In this document: one piece after another, positions 26,519 to 34,344 of the stretch
How positions within the stretch are numbered: position 1 is the first letter of the stretch
How the letters are laid out: every line of letters starts with the position of its first letter
Assembly (NCBI GenBank): GCA_030428905.1
Contig: JAUIED010000012.1
Span: 1 to 50,932, forward strand
DNA from: Gammaproteobacteria bacterium
Lineage (GTDB): Bacteria; Pseudomonadota; Gammaproteobacteria; Pseudomonadales; Azotimanducaceae
Reading direction: 5' to 3'
DNA length: 50,932 nt
Notes under the pieces: model-generated
What the model saw: only the letters and a program-made list of their open reading frames with translations
What the model was told of the DNA's origin: nothing
The model's database searches: none
Made by a program: the position numbers and the translations under genes

Positions 26519-27684
26519 TTGCCAGACCTCTTGATGCCCAGAACGTTTTTGGCGATGACATCGCGCTGCACCTCGCTGGCGCCCCCGTAGATGGTGTAGG
26601 CGCGGCTGGCGAGGTATGAAGCCATGCCTTCACGGGCAAACGACGGCCCAGCCGTCTTGCCGCCCCACGCGGCAGCAAACAGCCCGCCGGCTTCTGTGGT
26701 GAGCTTGGCAGTGCGCTGCTGGATGTCGGTGCCTTTGAGTTTGAGGATCGACGATTCCGGGCCGGGGGCGGTGCCGGCAGACGCAGCCGCGAGGCTGCGC
26801 AGCTCCGTGAACTCTGTGGCCATCAAGTCGATCTCGAGCGCGGCAATCTTTGTGCGGAAGCCGGGATCGTCCATCAGCGAGCCGTTGCCGCGGGTTACCG
26901 AGCGGGCTTTGTCTTTGAGCTTCTCCAGCGCAACGATGGAGTTGGAGATGCCGGCGATACCGGTGCGCTCGTGCTGCAGCAGGCCCTTGGCCACGGCCCA
27001 GCCTTTGTTTTCTTCACCTACGCGGTCTTCCACGGGCACCTTCACGTCGGTGATGTGCACCATGTTCACTGAGTGCGCGCCGCCTAGAGTGATAATCGGT
27101 TTCACCTCCACGCCTTCCTGATTCATGGGGAACAGCAGAAAGGTGATGCCTTCCTGTTTGCGGCCCGAGTCGTCGGTGCGCGTGAGGCAGAACATCCAAT
27201 CGGCGATGTGCGCGGCCGTGGTCCAGATCTTCGTGCCATTGACGATGTAGTGTTTGCCGTCGTCGGTGAGTTCGGCCTTCGTCTTCAGGTTGGCGAGGTC
27301 GGAACCCGCGCCGGGCTCGGAGTAGCCCTGGCACCAGTTCACCTTGCGTGAACGGATATCCGGCAGAAAGCGCTCCTGCTGATCCTTGCTGCCGTACTGC
27401 ATGAGCATCGGTGCGAGCATGACGGTGCCGAAGGGCATGTCCCACGGCGTGGCGCGGGTGGCGGTTTCTTTCTGCCAGATGTAATGCTGGGTCGGTGTCC
27501 AGCCGGGCCCGCCGAACGCGGTCGGCCACTTCGGCACGTCCCAACCGCCTTTCTCGCGGGCGGCTGCGAACCAGCCCATGCGCCAGGCGTTGTAGTCCTC
27601 GCCTGGTTTGTAGGCGTTGCCGTCGAGGAATTCCTGCACCTCGGCCTGGAAGGCGAGGTCTTCGGCGCTGAGATCGATGTCCAT
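26515..27684 (-). CDS. Acyl-CoA dehydrogenase, first subunit of a pair
   Basis: 389-aa acyl-CoA dehydrogenase with the N-terminal DLSAEDLAFQAEVQEFL helix, the FAD segment CQGYSEPGAGSDLANLKT and the C-terminal TIYGGASEVQRDVIAKNVLG. The ATG at 27684 is chosen because GGAG lies 9 nt upstream and because family members start there; the frame is open 19 codons further. It is divergent from a TetR gene, with a probable operator in the shared 100-bp region. The 3' end overlaps the next dehydrogenase by 4 nt. Confidence 0.91.
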   Translation of the reverse strand: MDIDLSAEDLAFQAEVQEFLDGNAYKPGEDYNAWRMGWFAAAREKGGWDVPKWPTAFGGPGWTPTQHYIWQKETATRATPWDMPFGTVMLAPMLMQYGSKDQQERFLPDIRSRKVNWCQGYSEPGAGSDLANLKTKAELTDDGKHYIVNGTKIWTTAAHIADWMFCLTRTDDSGRKQEGITFLLFPMNQEGVEVKPIITLGGAHSVNMVHITDVKVPVEDRVGEENKGWAVAKGLLQHERTGIAGISNSIVALEKLKDKARSVTRGNGSLMDDPGFRTKIAALEIDLMATEFTELRSLAAASAGTAPGPESSILKLKGTDIQQRTAKLTTEAGGLFAAAWGGKTAGPSFAREGMASYLASRAYTIYGGASEVQRDVIAKNVLGIKRSGK

Positions 27685-27718
27685 GGCATCTGCTCCATCG
27701 CAGTTATCGAGGCCCGGG

Positions 27719-27747
27719 AGCATAGCTGCCAGTGGAATCATTTTCTA
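27719..27747 (-). promoter_or_regulatory. Putative sigma-70 promoter of the acyl-CoA dehydrogenase pair
   Basis: On the minus strand TAGAAA and TATGCT are separated by 17 nt (each 4 of 6 matches to consensus), about 35 nt upstream of the first dehydrogenase start. The -35 hexamer lies inside the inverted repeat taken as the TetR operator, so a bound repressor would block polymerase. Confidence 0.4.
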
Positions 27748-27760
27748 GAACGTAATTCTA
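27743..27760. promoter_or_regulatory. Probable TetR operator
   Basis: TTCTAGAA is a perfect 8-bp palindrome, and its TAGAA half is repeated inverted as TTCTA after 5 nt (TAGAA-CGTAA-TTCTA). The site is AT-rich within GC-rich DNA, lies between the divergent TetR and acyl-CoA dehydrogenase genes, and covers the proposed -35 box. Size and spacing fit a TetR dimer site. Confidence 0.55.
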
Positions 27761-27784
27761 ATGAGTTTGTGAAATCATAGGCCC

Positions 27785-28393
27785 ATGACCTCGCTCAGCG
27801 AACGCCCCTCGACCACGTCACGCAAACGCTCGATTCTCGATGCGGCGCTCGCCTGCTTCAGCGAGCGGGGGGTGGAAGGCACCACCATCCAGGACATTCA
27901 GGCCGCCGCCGGTTGCAGCGTGGGCAGCCTTTACCACCACTTCGGCAGCAAGGAAGGGGTTGCGGAAGCGCTCTGGCTCGATGCCATTGCCCGTTTCAAT
28001 GCCGCCATGATCAGGAAGATCGAAACCGCCGCCAGCGGCGAGGAAGCGGTGCGCGGCGTGGTCACCACGTATTGCGCCTGGACCGCCCGACATGCCCGTC
28101 TTGCGCGTTTCCTGCACTCCCGCGATATCGAATTCAGCGAAGACGCCAAGGCGCGGCAGCGGGCGCTGCATCAGGCCTACATCGGCAGGGTGTTCGAGCT
28201 CTTCGCGCCGTTCGTGCGTGCAGGCGAGGTGGCCGAGCTGCCGTTGCACGCCTACGTACCCCTCATCAGCGGCCCTATCGAGGCCTACGTGCGGCGCTGG
28301 CTGGGGGGAGATGCACCGAGCCCCACCCGGGTGCAAGAGCTGTTTGCCGACGCTGCCTGGAATGCGGTAAAAGGCCCGGCGGTACCGCATTGA
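27785..28393 (+). CDS. TetR/AcrR family transcriptional regulator
   Basis: 202-aa repressor-type protein. The helix-turn-helix is at about residues 36-58 (TTIQDIQAAAGCSVGSLYHHF), followed by a ligand domain with no recognisable effector signature. It is divergent from two acyl-CoA dehydrogenase genes and just ahead of a crotonase gene, so it most likely controls acyl-CoA degradation, with an acyl-CoA as inducer by analogy to FadR/KstR-type TetR proteins. The likely operator is in the intergenic region. Confidence 0.9.
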   Translation: MTSLSERPSTTSRKRSILDAALACFSERGVEGTTIQDIQAAAGCSVGSLYHHFGSKEGVAEALWLDAIARFNAAMIRKIETAASGEEAVRGVVTTYCAWTARHARLARFLHSRDIEFSEDAKARQRALHQAYIGRVFELFAPFVRAGEVAELPLHAYVPLISGPIEAYVRRWLGGDAPSPTRVQELFADAAWNAVKGPAVPH

Positions 28394-28427
28394 GCAGCAC
28401 GAAGAAATCATGCACGAGGAGGGCAGC

Positions 28428-29216
28428 ATGCAATTCGAAACCCTGATCCTGGATGTGGCCGAAGGCGTCGCCACCATCACCATGAACCGCCCGGATTCCG
28501 GCAACTCCCTGTCGCCGCTCGGCGCGCGGGAGTTCTGCGATGCGGCGACCATGCTCGACTCCAACCCGGAGGTGCGCGCCATCGTGCTCACCGGCGCCGG
28601 CCGCATGTTCTGCGCCGGTGGCGATCTCAGCGCCATGGCAGATGCAGGCGACGATTCGCGCCGGGTGCTCATGCAGATGGCGGGTGACCTGCATATGGGC
28701 CTGTCGCGTCTGAGCCGCGGTAACGCGCCGGTCATCGCGGCGGTGAACGGCACCGCCGCCGGTGCCGGCATGAGCCTGGTAATGGCCTGCGATCTGGCGA
28801 TCGCCGGCGAAAGCGTGGCCTTCACCATGGCCTACACGGCGGCAGGTCTGTCCCCGGACGGCAGCTCCACCTACTTCATGCCGCGCAAGATCGGCGATCG
28901 GCGCACCCGCGAGCTCATGCTCACCAACCGCGTGCTGAAAGCCCCGGAAGCGCTGGAGTGGGGCATCGTCAACGAGGTGGTGGAAGATGGTCAGGCGCTG
29001 GCGCGTGCCACCGTGCTGGCGAAGCAATTGGCTGCCGGGCCGACACTGGCCTACGGCGCGGTCAAGCAGCTGCTCAACGGCACCTTCGAGCAGACGCTCG
29101 AGTCGCAGATGGAGCTCGAAACCCGCGCGATTGCGGATCTGTCGCGGACCGACGACGGCCGGGAAGGTATCCGTGCGTTTCTGGCAAAACGCAAGCCGGT
29201 ATTCACGGGGCGTTAG
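28428..29216 (+). CDS. Crotonase family, PaaG-like enoyl-CoA hydratase/isomerase
   Basis: 262-aa crotonase-fold enzyme. The oxyanion-hole segments are MFCAGGDLSAM and GTAAGAGMSL. The two glutamates of true enoyl-CoA hydratases are absent (Ser116 in GAGMSL replaces the first). An aspartate, Asp144, sits in GLSPDGSS where PaaG-type isomerases have their catalytic Asp, so isomerase activity is more likely than hydration. The ATG at 28428 is chosen over one 18 nt upstream because GAGGAGGG lies 4-5 nt before it. It follows the TetR gene by 34 nt. Confidence 0.88.
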   Translation: MQFETLILDVAEGVATITMNRPDSGNSLSPLGAREFCDAATMLDSNPEVRAIVLTGAGRMFCAGGDLSAMADAGDDSRRVLMQMAGDLHMGLSRLSRGNAPVIAAVNGTAAGAGMSLVMACDLAIAGESVAFTMAYTAAGLSPDGSSTYFMPRKIGDRRTRELMLTNRVLKAPEALEWGIVNEVVEDGQALARATVLAKQLAAGPTLAYGAVKQLLNGTFEQTLESQMELETRAIADLSRTDDGREGIRAFLAKRKPVFTGR

Positions 29217-29239
29217 CAGGCTGCTGAAAAAGCACCCTG
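29217..29239. repeat. GCTGAAAAAG-family hairpin repeat, short copy
   Basis: A 9-bp stem with one mismatch (CAGGCTGCT / AGCACCCTG) and loop GAAAA begins directly after the crotonase stop. Its sequence matches the hairpins at 34294 and 50809. It lies between convergent genes and may also end transcription. Confidence 0.6.
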
Positions 29240-29255
29240 TTAGGGCGCCCCGCAC

Positions 29256-30623
29256 TTAGAAGTACAACCGAAGGATGTACAACAGCGGCAGGATCTGAAC
29301 GATTGCAATCGAGCGTGCCCACCAGGGGCGAAGCGGCCACGCCGTTGCCACTGCATACACGTAAAGGGCTAGGTGTCCCAGTTGGGGCAGGCCTGCCAGC
29401 GAGTAGATCAGGGTTGAGTCGGTTTCCAGCGCAAGCATCTGCAGGAAGTAGGCGTGGGACATCAGCGTCGCGAGCGCGATCAGTGCCAGCAAGGCGCGAA
29501 GCAATGCGGACGAAAGCCAGAACGGAGCCTGTTTACTGGCGCCCTTGCCGGCGACTCCGAGGTAGACAAGGAGAGGAGTGATAGCCAGAAGGTGCGTGAC
29601 GATGGATATTGTTCCGATCGTAGAGAACAGACCCAGCATTTGTGCTGCGATCAGCAGCAGCGGTAACTGACCGAGTGCGATGAGCTGCCAGGGAAGGTTC
29701 GAGGGGCTGGTGGTGTGTTCCCGCTGGTTCGATTGCGCAGGCGTATCTTTGGGCATGACGATGGTGGGCGTGTCGGTGCGGTCGCTACCGGTCGAAGCTT
29801 CCAGCGGCACGGCCTGCAGGGCGGCAGCAAGCGCTGCGGCGTCCGCAAAGCGCTGCTGGGGATCTTTTGCGCAGGCCCTCAGAATAACGTTCTCCAGCGC
29901 TTCCGGAATGGCGGGATTGGAAGCGCGCGGCAGCGGCAGCGGGTCGTTGATCGATTTCACCATGGCAGCGGCGGGTGTGTTGGCGCGAAACGGCTGCTCG
30001 CCGACAAGCAGTTCGTAGAGCATCACGCCGAGCGCGTACACATCCGCGGCCGCTGTGACTTCCCGCTCCCCAAGCAGTTGTTCCGGCGCCATGTATTGCG
30101 GCGTGCCGATGCTCATGCCGGTCTGTGTCAGGCGGGTATCTGCATCCAGCAATCGGGCAATGCCAAAATCCATGAGGATTGCCTGCCCCTTGGTATTGAC
30201 CATGACGTTTTCCGGCTTCAGGTCTCGATGCAGCACACCCTGACCGTGTGCTTCCTGTAGGCCCCGGGATACCTGCAAAATGAGATCGACGGCCTGCGTC
30301 AGGTCTATGCGGCCGGCCTTGTGCATCGAGTGCAGATCCTGCCCCTCAACGTACTCCATCACCATGTAATAGAGGCCATCTTCGTCGCCGAAATCGTGGA
30401 CCTGCACGATGTTCGGATGGCGGAGGCCGGCGACGAGCTGAGCTTCTGCGATGAAGCGGGCGCGGAAATCTTCAGAGCCGCTGAATTCCGGGCGGATGAT
30501 CTTGATGGCCCGGTAGGCGTTCAAACGCGGGTGCAGCGCCTTGTACACCTCCGCCATGCCGCCGCTGCCGAGCTTCTCTTTGACGATGTGCTGGCCGATG
30601 GTTCTGCCGGACAGGGACTGCAA
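29256..30623 (-). CDS. Membrane-anchored Ser/Thr protein kinase (PknB/Hanks type)
   Basis: 455-aa kinase. The glycine loop GSGGMAEV is at residues 19-26, Lys41 in AIKII, Glu60 in the C helix, HRDLKPEN (132-139), DFG (152-154) and APE (179-181); all key residues are present, so it should be active. A linker of about 60 residues leads to a C-terminal region of four to five hydrophobic helices, with no extracellular sensor domain visible. There is no ATG. A TTG at 30623 with GAGGAA 7 nt upstream is preferred; another TTG at 30665 overlaps the stop of the upstream carrier gene (TTGA) and is possible. Confidence 0.88.
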   Translation of the reverse strand: MQSLSGRTIGQHIVKEKLGSGGMAEVYKALHPRLNAYRAIKIIRPEFSGSEDFRARFIAEAQLVAGLRHPNIVQVHDFGDEDGLYYMVMEYVEGQDLHSMHKAGRIDLTQAVDLILQVSRGLQEAHGQGVLHRDLKPENVMVNTKGQAILMDFGIARLLDADTRLTQTGMSIGTPQYMAPEQLLGEREVTAAADVYALGVMLYELLVGEQPFRANTPAAAMVKSINDPLPLPRASNPAIPEALENVILRACAKDPQQRFADAAALAAALQAVPLEASTGSDRTDTPTIVMPKDTPAQSNQREHTTSPSNLPWQLIALGQLPLLLIAAQMLGLFSTIGTISIVTHLLAITPLLVYLGVAGKGASKQAPFWLSSALLRALLALIALATLMSHAYFLQMLALETDSTLIYSLAGLPQLGHLALYVYAVATAWPLRPWWARSIAIVQILPLLYILRLYF

Positions 30624-30661
30624 TCTGCTTTCCTCGACGGGTAGGTCCTGTGGGGATGATG

Positions 30662-31555
30662 TCAAGATCCGTTGGATTGATCCAGGTTGCGACCCCCGCG
30701 TTGCGTCATCACGACGCCGGCGACGATGATGAACAAGCCAATGATGGTCGTGGCCCGTACAGATTCCCCGAGCACCGAGCCGATAAGCAGCAGCGATAGA
30801 AAGGGCGATAAAAAGATGAGTTGCGAGATGCGCGCGACGCTGCGGGTGCGTTTGAGCGCCTGTTGCCAGAGAAGGAACGTCACGCCCATCTCCACCAGGC
30901 CCACCCATAACGCGTACGGCCAACCGCTCGCCAACGCATCTGGCCAGCCGTCTGTGAGCCACATCCACAGCATCAGTGGCGGCAGCGCGAAGGTGAAGCT
31001 CCAGGCCATCAGGCCAATCGGCGGCGCTGCGGTTCGGGTGTTGAGCAGCCAGTACACGGCCCACAGCACGGTGCTGGCCAACGCCAGACCGATACCTGAA
31101 ACGCTGATGCCGGTGGTGTCTCCGTCGCGAGAGAGCAGCACCACCACGCCGAGGTAGGCGATGCCGATGCCGCAAAGGGCGCGGGTGGTGAGCCGCTGCT
31201 TGAGGATCGGCACAGCCAGCAGCGCCAGAACGATCGCCCAGGTGTAGTTCAGCGGCTGGGCGATCTGCGCTGGCAGCCGGTCGTAGGCTTCGAACAGTAC
31301 CAGGTAGTAGGTGAGCGGGTTGATGGCGCCGAGTAGCGCAGCCCAGGCGAGATCGCGGCGCAACAAACGCCAGGCGCCGGTGCCGAGCGCCGCGGCCCAG
31401 AAAACTACCGCTGAGACGAGGCTTGCTAGCCACAGTAGCTGCGCGGGGCTGAAGTGTTCGAGGCTCAGCTTGAAGGCCGTGGCGACGGTGGACCAGAGCA
31501 GCACGGCGCTGAGGCCCAGCAGTGTGCTCAACCGTTCCTGCGACATGCGCGCCAT
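30662..31555 (-). CDS. EamA-domain DMT-superfamily transporter
   Basis: 297-aa inner-membrane protein with ten predicted helices in two EamA repeats (LLGLSAVLLWSTVATAFKL opens the first). Such carriers export amino acids or metabolites, but the substrate is not predictable. The start is uncertain between ATGs at 31555 and 31546. The divergent Nudix gene begins 36 bp away. Its stop touches one possible start of the kinase gene. Confidence 0.86.
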   Translation of the reverse strand: MARMSQERLSTLLGLSAVLLWSTVATAFKLSLEHFSPAQLLWLASLVSAVVFWAAALGTGAWRLLRRDLAWAALLGAINPLTYYLVLFEAYDRLPAQIAQPLNYTWAIVLALLAVPILKQRLTTRALCGIGIAYLGVVVLLSRDGDTTGISVSGIGLALASTVLWAVYWLLNTRTAAPPIGLMAWSFTFALPPLMLWMWLTDGWPDALASGWPYALWVGLVEMGVTFLLWQQALKRTRSVARISQLIFLSPFLSLLLIGSVLGESVRATTIIGLFIIVAGVVMTQRGGRNLDQSNGS

Positions 31556-31590
31556 TTGTACGCCGTACCTGCATCTGGCAACCTCGGTGC

Positions 31591-32250
31591 ATGGTACGTG
31601 ATGATGCGTTGAAGGCCAGGGTGGCGGCCAACCTGGCACGGTTCGAGGTGCGAGGTGTGCAGGTGGATGCGCATCATCACGCGGCCGTGGCCGTAGCGCT
31701 GGTAGACGAAGGCGGTGGTGCCGATGTGGAAGGCATCAACGTGCCGACTATGTGGTCGGGCAATGCGGCGCTACTGCTCACGCGCCGTTCTCAAGCGCTG
31801 TCGAATCATCCGGGCCAGTGGGCACTGCCAGGCGGCCGCCTGGATGCAGATGAATCGCCGGAGCAGACAGCTCTGCGCGAGATGGCCGAGGAAGTGGGCG
31901 TCGCGGTGGCCGCGGATCGGGTACTCGGCCGGCTCGATGACTTTGTCACCCGCTCCGGCTTCGTCATCACGCCCGTGGTGGTGTGGGCGGGGCGTGCCGA
32001 GCGTACCAACGCCAACCCGGGAGAGGTGGCATCGGTGCATCGCATTCCAGTGACCGAGTTTCTGCGCGACGATGCACCCATCTACGATCCCGGCGAGACG
32101 GAGGAGCGGCCGATCCTGCGCATGCCCATCGGCCGAGACAGCATCGCTGCACCTACCGCGGCGGTGTTGTATCAGTTTCGTGAGGTCTGCTTGCGGGGAG
32201 TGGGCACCCGGGTGGCGCACTTCGATCAGCCGCGCTTCGCCTGGCGGTAA
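31591..32250 (+). CDS. Nudix hydrolase, CoA pyrophosphatase-like
   Basis: 219-aa Nudix protein. The Nudix box GRLDADESPEQTALREMAEE runs from Gly82 and keeps all metal-binding glutamates of Gx5Ex7REUxEExGU. It is preceded by LLTRRSQALSNHPGQWALPG, which matches the extra motif of the CoA pyrophosphatase (NudL/UPF0035) group. It probably cleaves CoA or acyl-CoA into 3',5'-ADP and 4'-phosphopantetheine, a fit with the acyl-CoA genes nearby. The ATG at 31591 follows no strong ribosome-binding site. Confidence 0.85.
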   Translation: MVRDDALKARVAANLARFEVRGVQVDAHHHAAVAVALVDEGGGADVEGINVPTMWSGNAALLLTRRSQALSNHPGQWALPGGRLDADESPEQTALREMAEEVGVAVAADRVLGRLDDFVTRSGFVITPVVVWAGRAERTNANPGEVASVHRIPVTEFLRDDAPIYDPGETEERPILRMPIGRDSIAAPTAAVLYQFREVCLRGVGTRVAHFDQPRFAWR

Positions 32251-32274
32251 CCGCCAACGCTTATCTGCACGACT

Positions 32275-33579
32275 TCAGTGCTCGTCGATGATGCCCAACT
32301 GCGCAACCGTGTGATCCACCTCCACAGCGTCCGCTTCCTGGCTGGCTTCGTCCACAGGCGCCTCGAGGCCCACGTGATAGACGGCAAAACCCGGCATGAC
32401 GAACTGGTTCAATGCCATGCCGATGATGCGACCGTCGTGTGGAGAGTGCACATCGGATTGCTCGTTGGTGATGGGGTCGGTGACCGTACCCAGAAGGTCG
32501 CCTGCACGGACTTTGCGGCCAAGCTTCACGCGGCTCGACAGGATGCCGCCTACGTCGGAGCGGAGCCACGTGGCGGTGTAGTACACCGGCTCCGGGTTGC
32601 CCCAGAGGCTGCGGCGGTTGTACATGCCGAGCGTGTCCAGGAGCGTGAAGATGCCTTTCACTGCGTGATCCACGTGATCGTCGTCCACGCGCAGCGGCTC
32701 GCCGGCTTCCAGGGTTACCGCAGGAATACCCGCGGCTACGGCGGCGTGTCGCAGGGTGCCTTCCGCGCCTTCGCTGTGCAGGATGACGGTAGAACCGAAG
32801 CCCTTGGTGAGGCTCACTACCGAGTCGTCGTTCAGGTCGGCGCGAAGCTGCGGCAGGTTGGTGCGGTGGAACGAGCCGGTGTGCAGGTCCACCAGGCCGT
32901 CGCAGTGCATGATCACCTCGCGGAAAAAGCTGAACGCCATGCGCGCAGCGGAACTGCCCTGCTGGTTGCCGGGGAAAAAGCGGTTCAGATCCCGCCGGTC
33001 AGGCAGGTAGCGTGAGTGGCGCTGAAAGCCTTGCAGGTTGACGATGGGTACCCCGATGACGGTACCCGTCAGCTTCTTCGGCTCGAGCTGGTGCATGACC
33101 TGCCGCACGGTCTCGATGCCGTTGAGCTCATCGCCGTGCACGGCGGCAGTCAGGCACAGGGTCTTGCCGGGCTGCTCGCCTGTCGCCACCAGCACAGGCG
33201 TGGGGATGGCGCTGCCGTAGAAGGTTTCTCCGGCGTACCAGGTGCGTTGCTCGAGGGTACCGGCGACGAACGGCGCGCCGAGGAATTCTCCTGGTGTAAA
33301 CACCGCAGGCGTTGCCGATTCTCTGGGCGGCGCGGAGGTTTCTGCCGGTTCCTCCTCTTCCCTGGGCAGCGCCGGTTTGGCCACTGCGGCTGCAGGGCGG
33401 GTGATGGTGAACTCCACCGTGGGCATCGTCTGCGGCACGGCCTGGGCCGGTGCGGTGAACGTTCTCAGGGTAAGCTGCGGCGAGATCGCGGGTGGTGGTG
33501 GTAGAACGGCCGCCGGCTCACAGGCGCAAAGCAGCGTCGCGCTGAGAATCGCCAGGGCTGTTGTTCGGTAACCGTGCAA
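32275..33579 (-). CDS. Succinylglutamate desuccinylase/aspartoacylase-family lipoprotein
   Basis: 434-aa M14-like zinc hydrolase. A signal sequence ending in LLCAC marks a lipoprotein (Cys20), followed by a proline- and glutamate-rich linker of about 90 residues. The zinc site is visible as His148 and Glu151 (AVHGDELNGIE) and His233 (LVDLHTGSFH), with the DLNRFFPG loop of the AstE/AspA family. It would act in the periplasm on an N-acyl amino acid or peptide-like amide. It starts with TTG; no better start is present before the signal sequence. Confidence 0.85.
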   Translation of the reverse strand: MHGYRTTALAILSATLLCACEPAAVLPPPPAISPQLTLRTFTAPAQAVPQTMPTVEFTITRPAAAVAKPALPREEEEPAETSAPPRESATPAVFTPGEFLGAPFVAGTLEQRTWYAGETFYGSAIPTPVLVATGEQPGKTLCLTAAVHGDELNGIETVRQVMHQLEPKKLTGTVIGVPIVNLQGFQRHSRYLPDRRDLNRFFPGNQQGSSAARMAFSFFREVIMHCDGLVDLHTGSFHRTNLPQLRADLNDDSVVSLTKGFGSTVILHSEGAEGTLRHAAVAAGIPAVTLEAGEPLRVDDDHVDHAVKGIFTLLDTLGMYNRRSLWGNPEPVYYTATWLRSDVGGILSSRVKLGRKVRAGDLLGTVTDPITNEQSDVHSPHDGRIIGMALNQFVMPGFAVYHVGLEAPVDEASQEADAVEVDHTVAQLGIIDEH

Positions 33580-33671
33580 CGTACTTCGCCGGAAGGCTCG
33601 AGGCCTGCAGATTGTAGTTCTTGCCCGGAAATCCCGGGGTTTTGCAGAGTATGGGCGTGCGCCAGATCACT

Positions 33672-33689
33672 TGCAATATGAGCATTGCA
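33672..33689. promoter_or_regulatory. Inverted repeat upstream of the peroxiredoxin promoter
   Basis: TGCAAT-ATGAGC-ATTGCA is a perfect 6-bp inverted repeat with a 6-nt spacer, about 36 bp upstream of the proposed -35 box in the 234-bp intergenic region. It could be a regulator site; no known operator is matched. Confidence 0.3.
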
Positions 33690-33725
33690 GCGCAACTTCA
33701 TAATTTCTAAAGAATTTTGAGTTCG

Positions 33726-33754
33726 TTGACCGGTTGCGGGCAATTCCACACAAT
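33726..33754 (+). promoter_or_regulatory. Putative promoter of the peroxiredoxin gene
   Basis: TTGACC and CACAAT are spaced by 17 nt (5 of 6 and 4 of 6 matches). Transcription would start near 33761, leaving about 53 nt of leader and a GAGAGGAG ribosome-binding site before the ATG. Confidence 0.45.
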
Positions 33755-33813
33755 GCCCGCTCGATTTACCGGTGCGAGCAGACGCACATCAACCGAGAGA
33801 GGAGTACTGCGCA

Positions 33814-34293
33814 ATGGCAATTCAGGAAGGCGACAACCTGCCCGACGCGACGCTGCATATGATGAAGGATGGCAAGCCCGCCGCGGTGACCACCGGCGAG
33901 CTGTTTGGCGGCAAGAAGGTCGTGGTTTTTGCCGTACCCGGGGCATTCACCCCCACGTGTTCTCAGGCACACCTGCCGGGATTCGTCGTGCATGCCGATG
34001 CCATCAAGGCGAAAGGCGTGGACGCCATCGTCTGTCTGTCGGTGAACGATGCGTTTGTTATGGGCGCCTGGGGCGCTGACAAGAACGCTGAAGAGCTTCT
34101 GATGGTAGGCGATGGCAATGGCGACTTCACGCGCGCCATCGGCCTCGAAATGGATGGCTCCGGCTTCGGGCTCGGCACGCGTTCACAGCGCTACGCCATG
34201 ATCGTCGATGATGGCGTGGTGACCAAGCTCGCGGTGGAAGCCCCCGGTGCTTTCGAAGTGAGCAAGGCCGAAGCGATTCTCGAAGCGCTCTAA
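33814..34293 (+). CDS. Peroxiredoxin, Prx5 type
   Basis: 159-aa thiol peroxidase that reduces hydrogen peroxide and alkyl hydroperoxides. The peroxidatic cysteine is Cys49 in the motif PGAFTPTCSQAHLPGF, which is diagnostic of the Prx5/AhpE-like atypical 2-Cys group, with the conserved Arg in GTRSQRYAMIV. No second conserved resolving cysteine is evident, and there is no glutaredoxin fusion. GAGAGGAG precedes the ATG. A strong hairpin directly follows the stop. Confidence 0.92.
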   Translation: MAIQEGDNLPDATLHMMKDGKPAAVTTGELFGGKKVVVFAVPGAFTPTCSQAHLPGFVVHADAIKAKGVDAIVCLSVNDAFVMGAWGADKNAEELLMVGDGNGDFTRAIGLEMDGSGFGLGTRSQRYAMIVDDGVVTKLAVEAPGAFEVSKAEAILEAL

Positions 34294-34330
34294 CAGGGTG
34301 CTGAAAAAGTACTTCCTGTACTTTTTCAGC
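34294..34330. terminator. Bidirectional hairpin terminator of the GCTGAAAAAG repeat family
   Basis: A perfect 13-bp stem (GCTGAAAAAGTAC, loop TTCCT, GTACTTTTTCAGC) spans 34300-34330 between the convergent peroxiredoxin and tesB genes. It has an A-tract on one side and a T-tract on the other, so it can work in both directions. The same sequence, inverted, ends the element at the window's right edge. Confidence 0.75.
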
Positions 34331-34344
34331 GAGCGCGGGGGTGC

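Noticed and set aside
30666-31631. Long upstream extension of the kinase frame
   Set aside because: It lies in another frame of the EamA carrier gene, whose hydrophobic protein is clearly the real product.
32242-32256. Hairpin TGGCGG-TAA-CCGCCA at the Nudix stop codon
   Set aside because: Loop of three and no U-tract; too weak to call a terminator.
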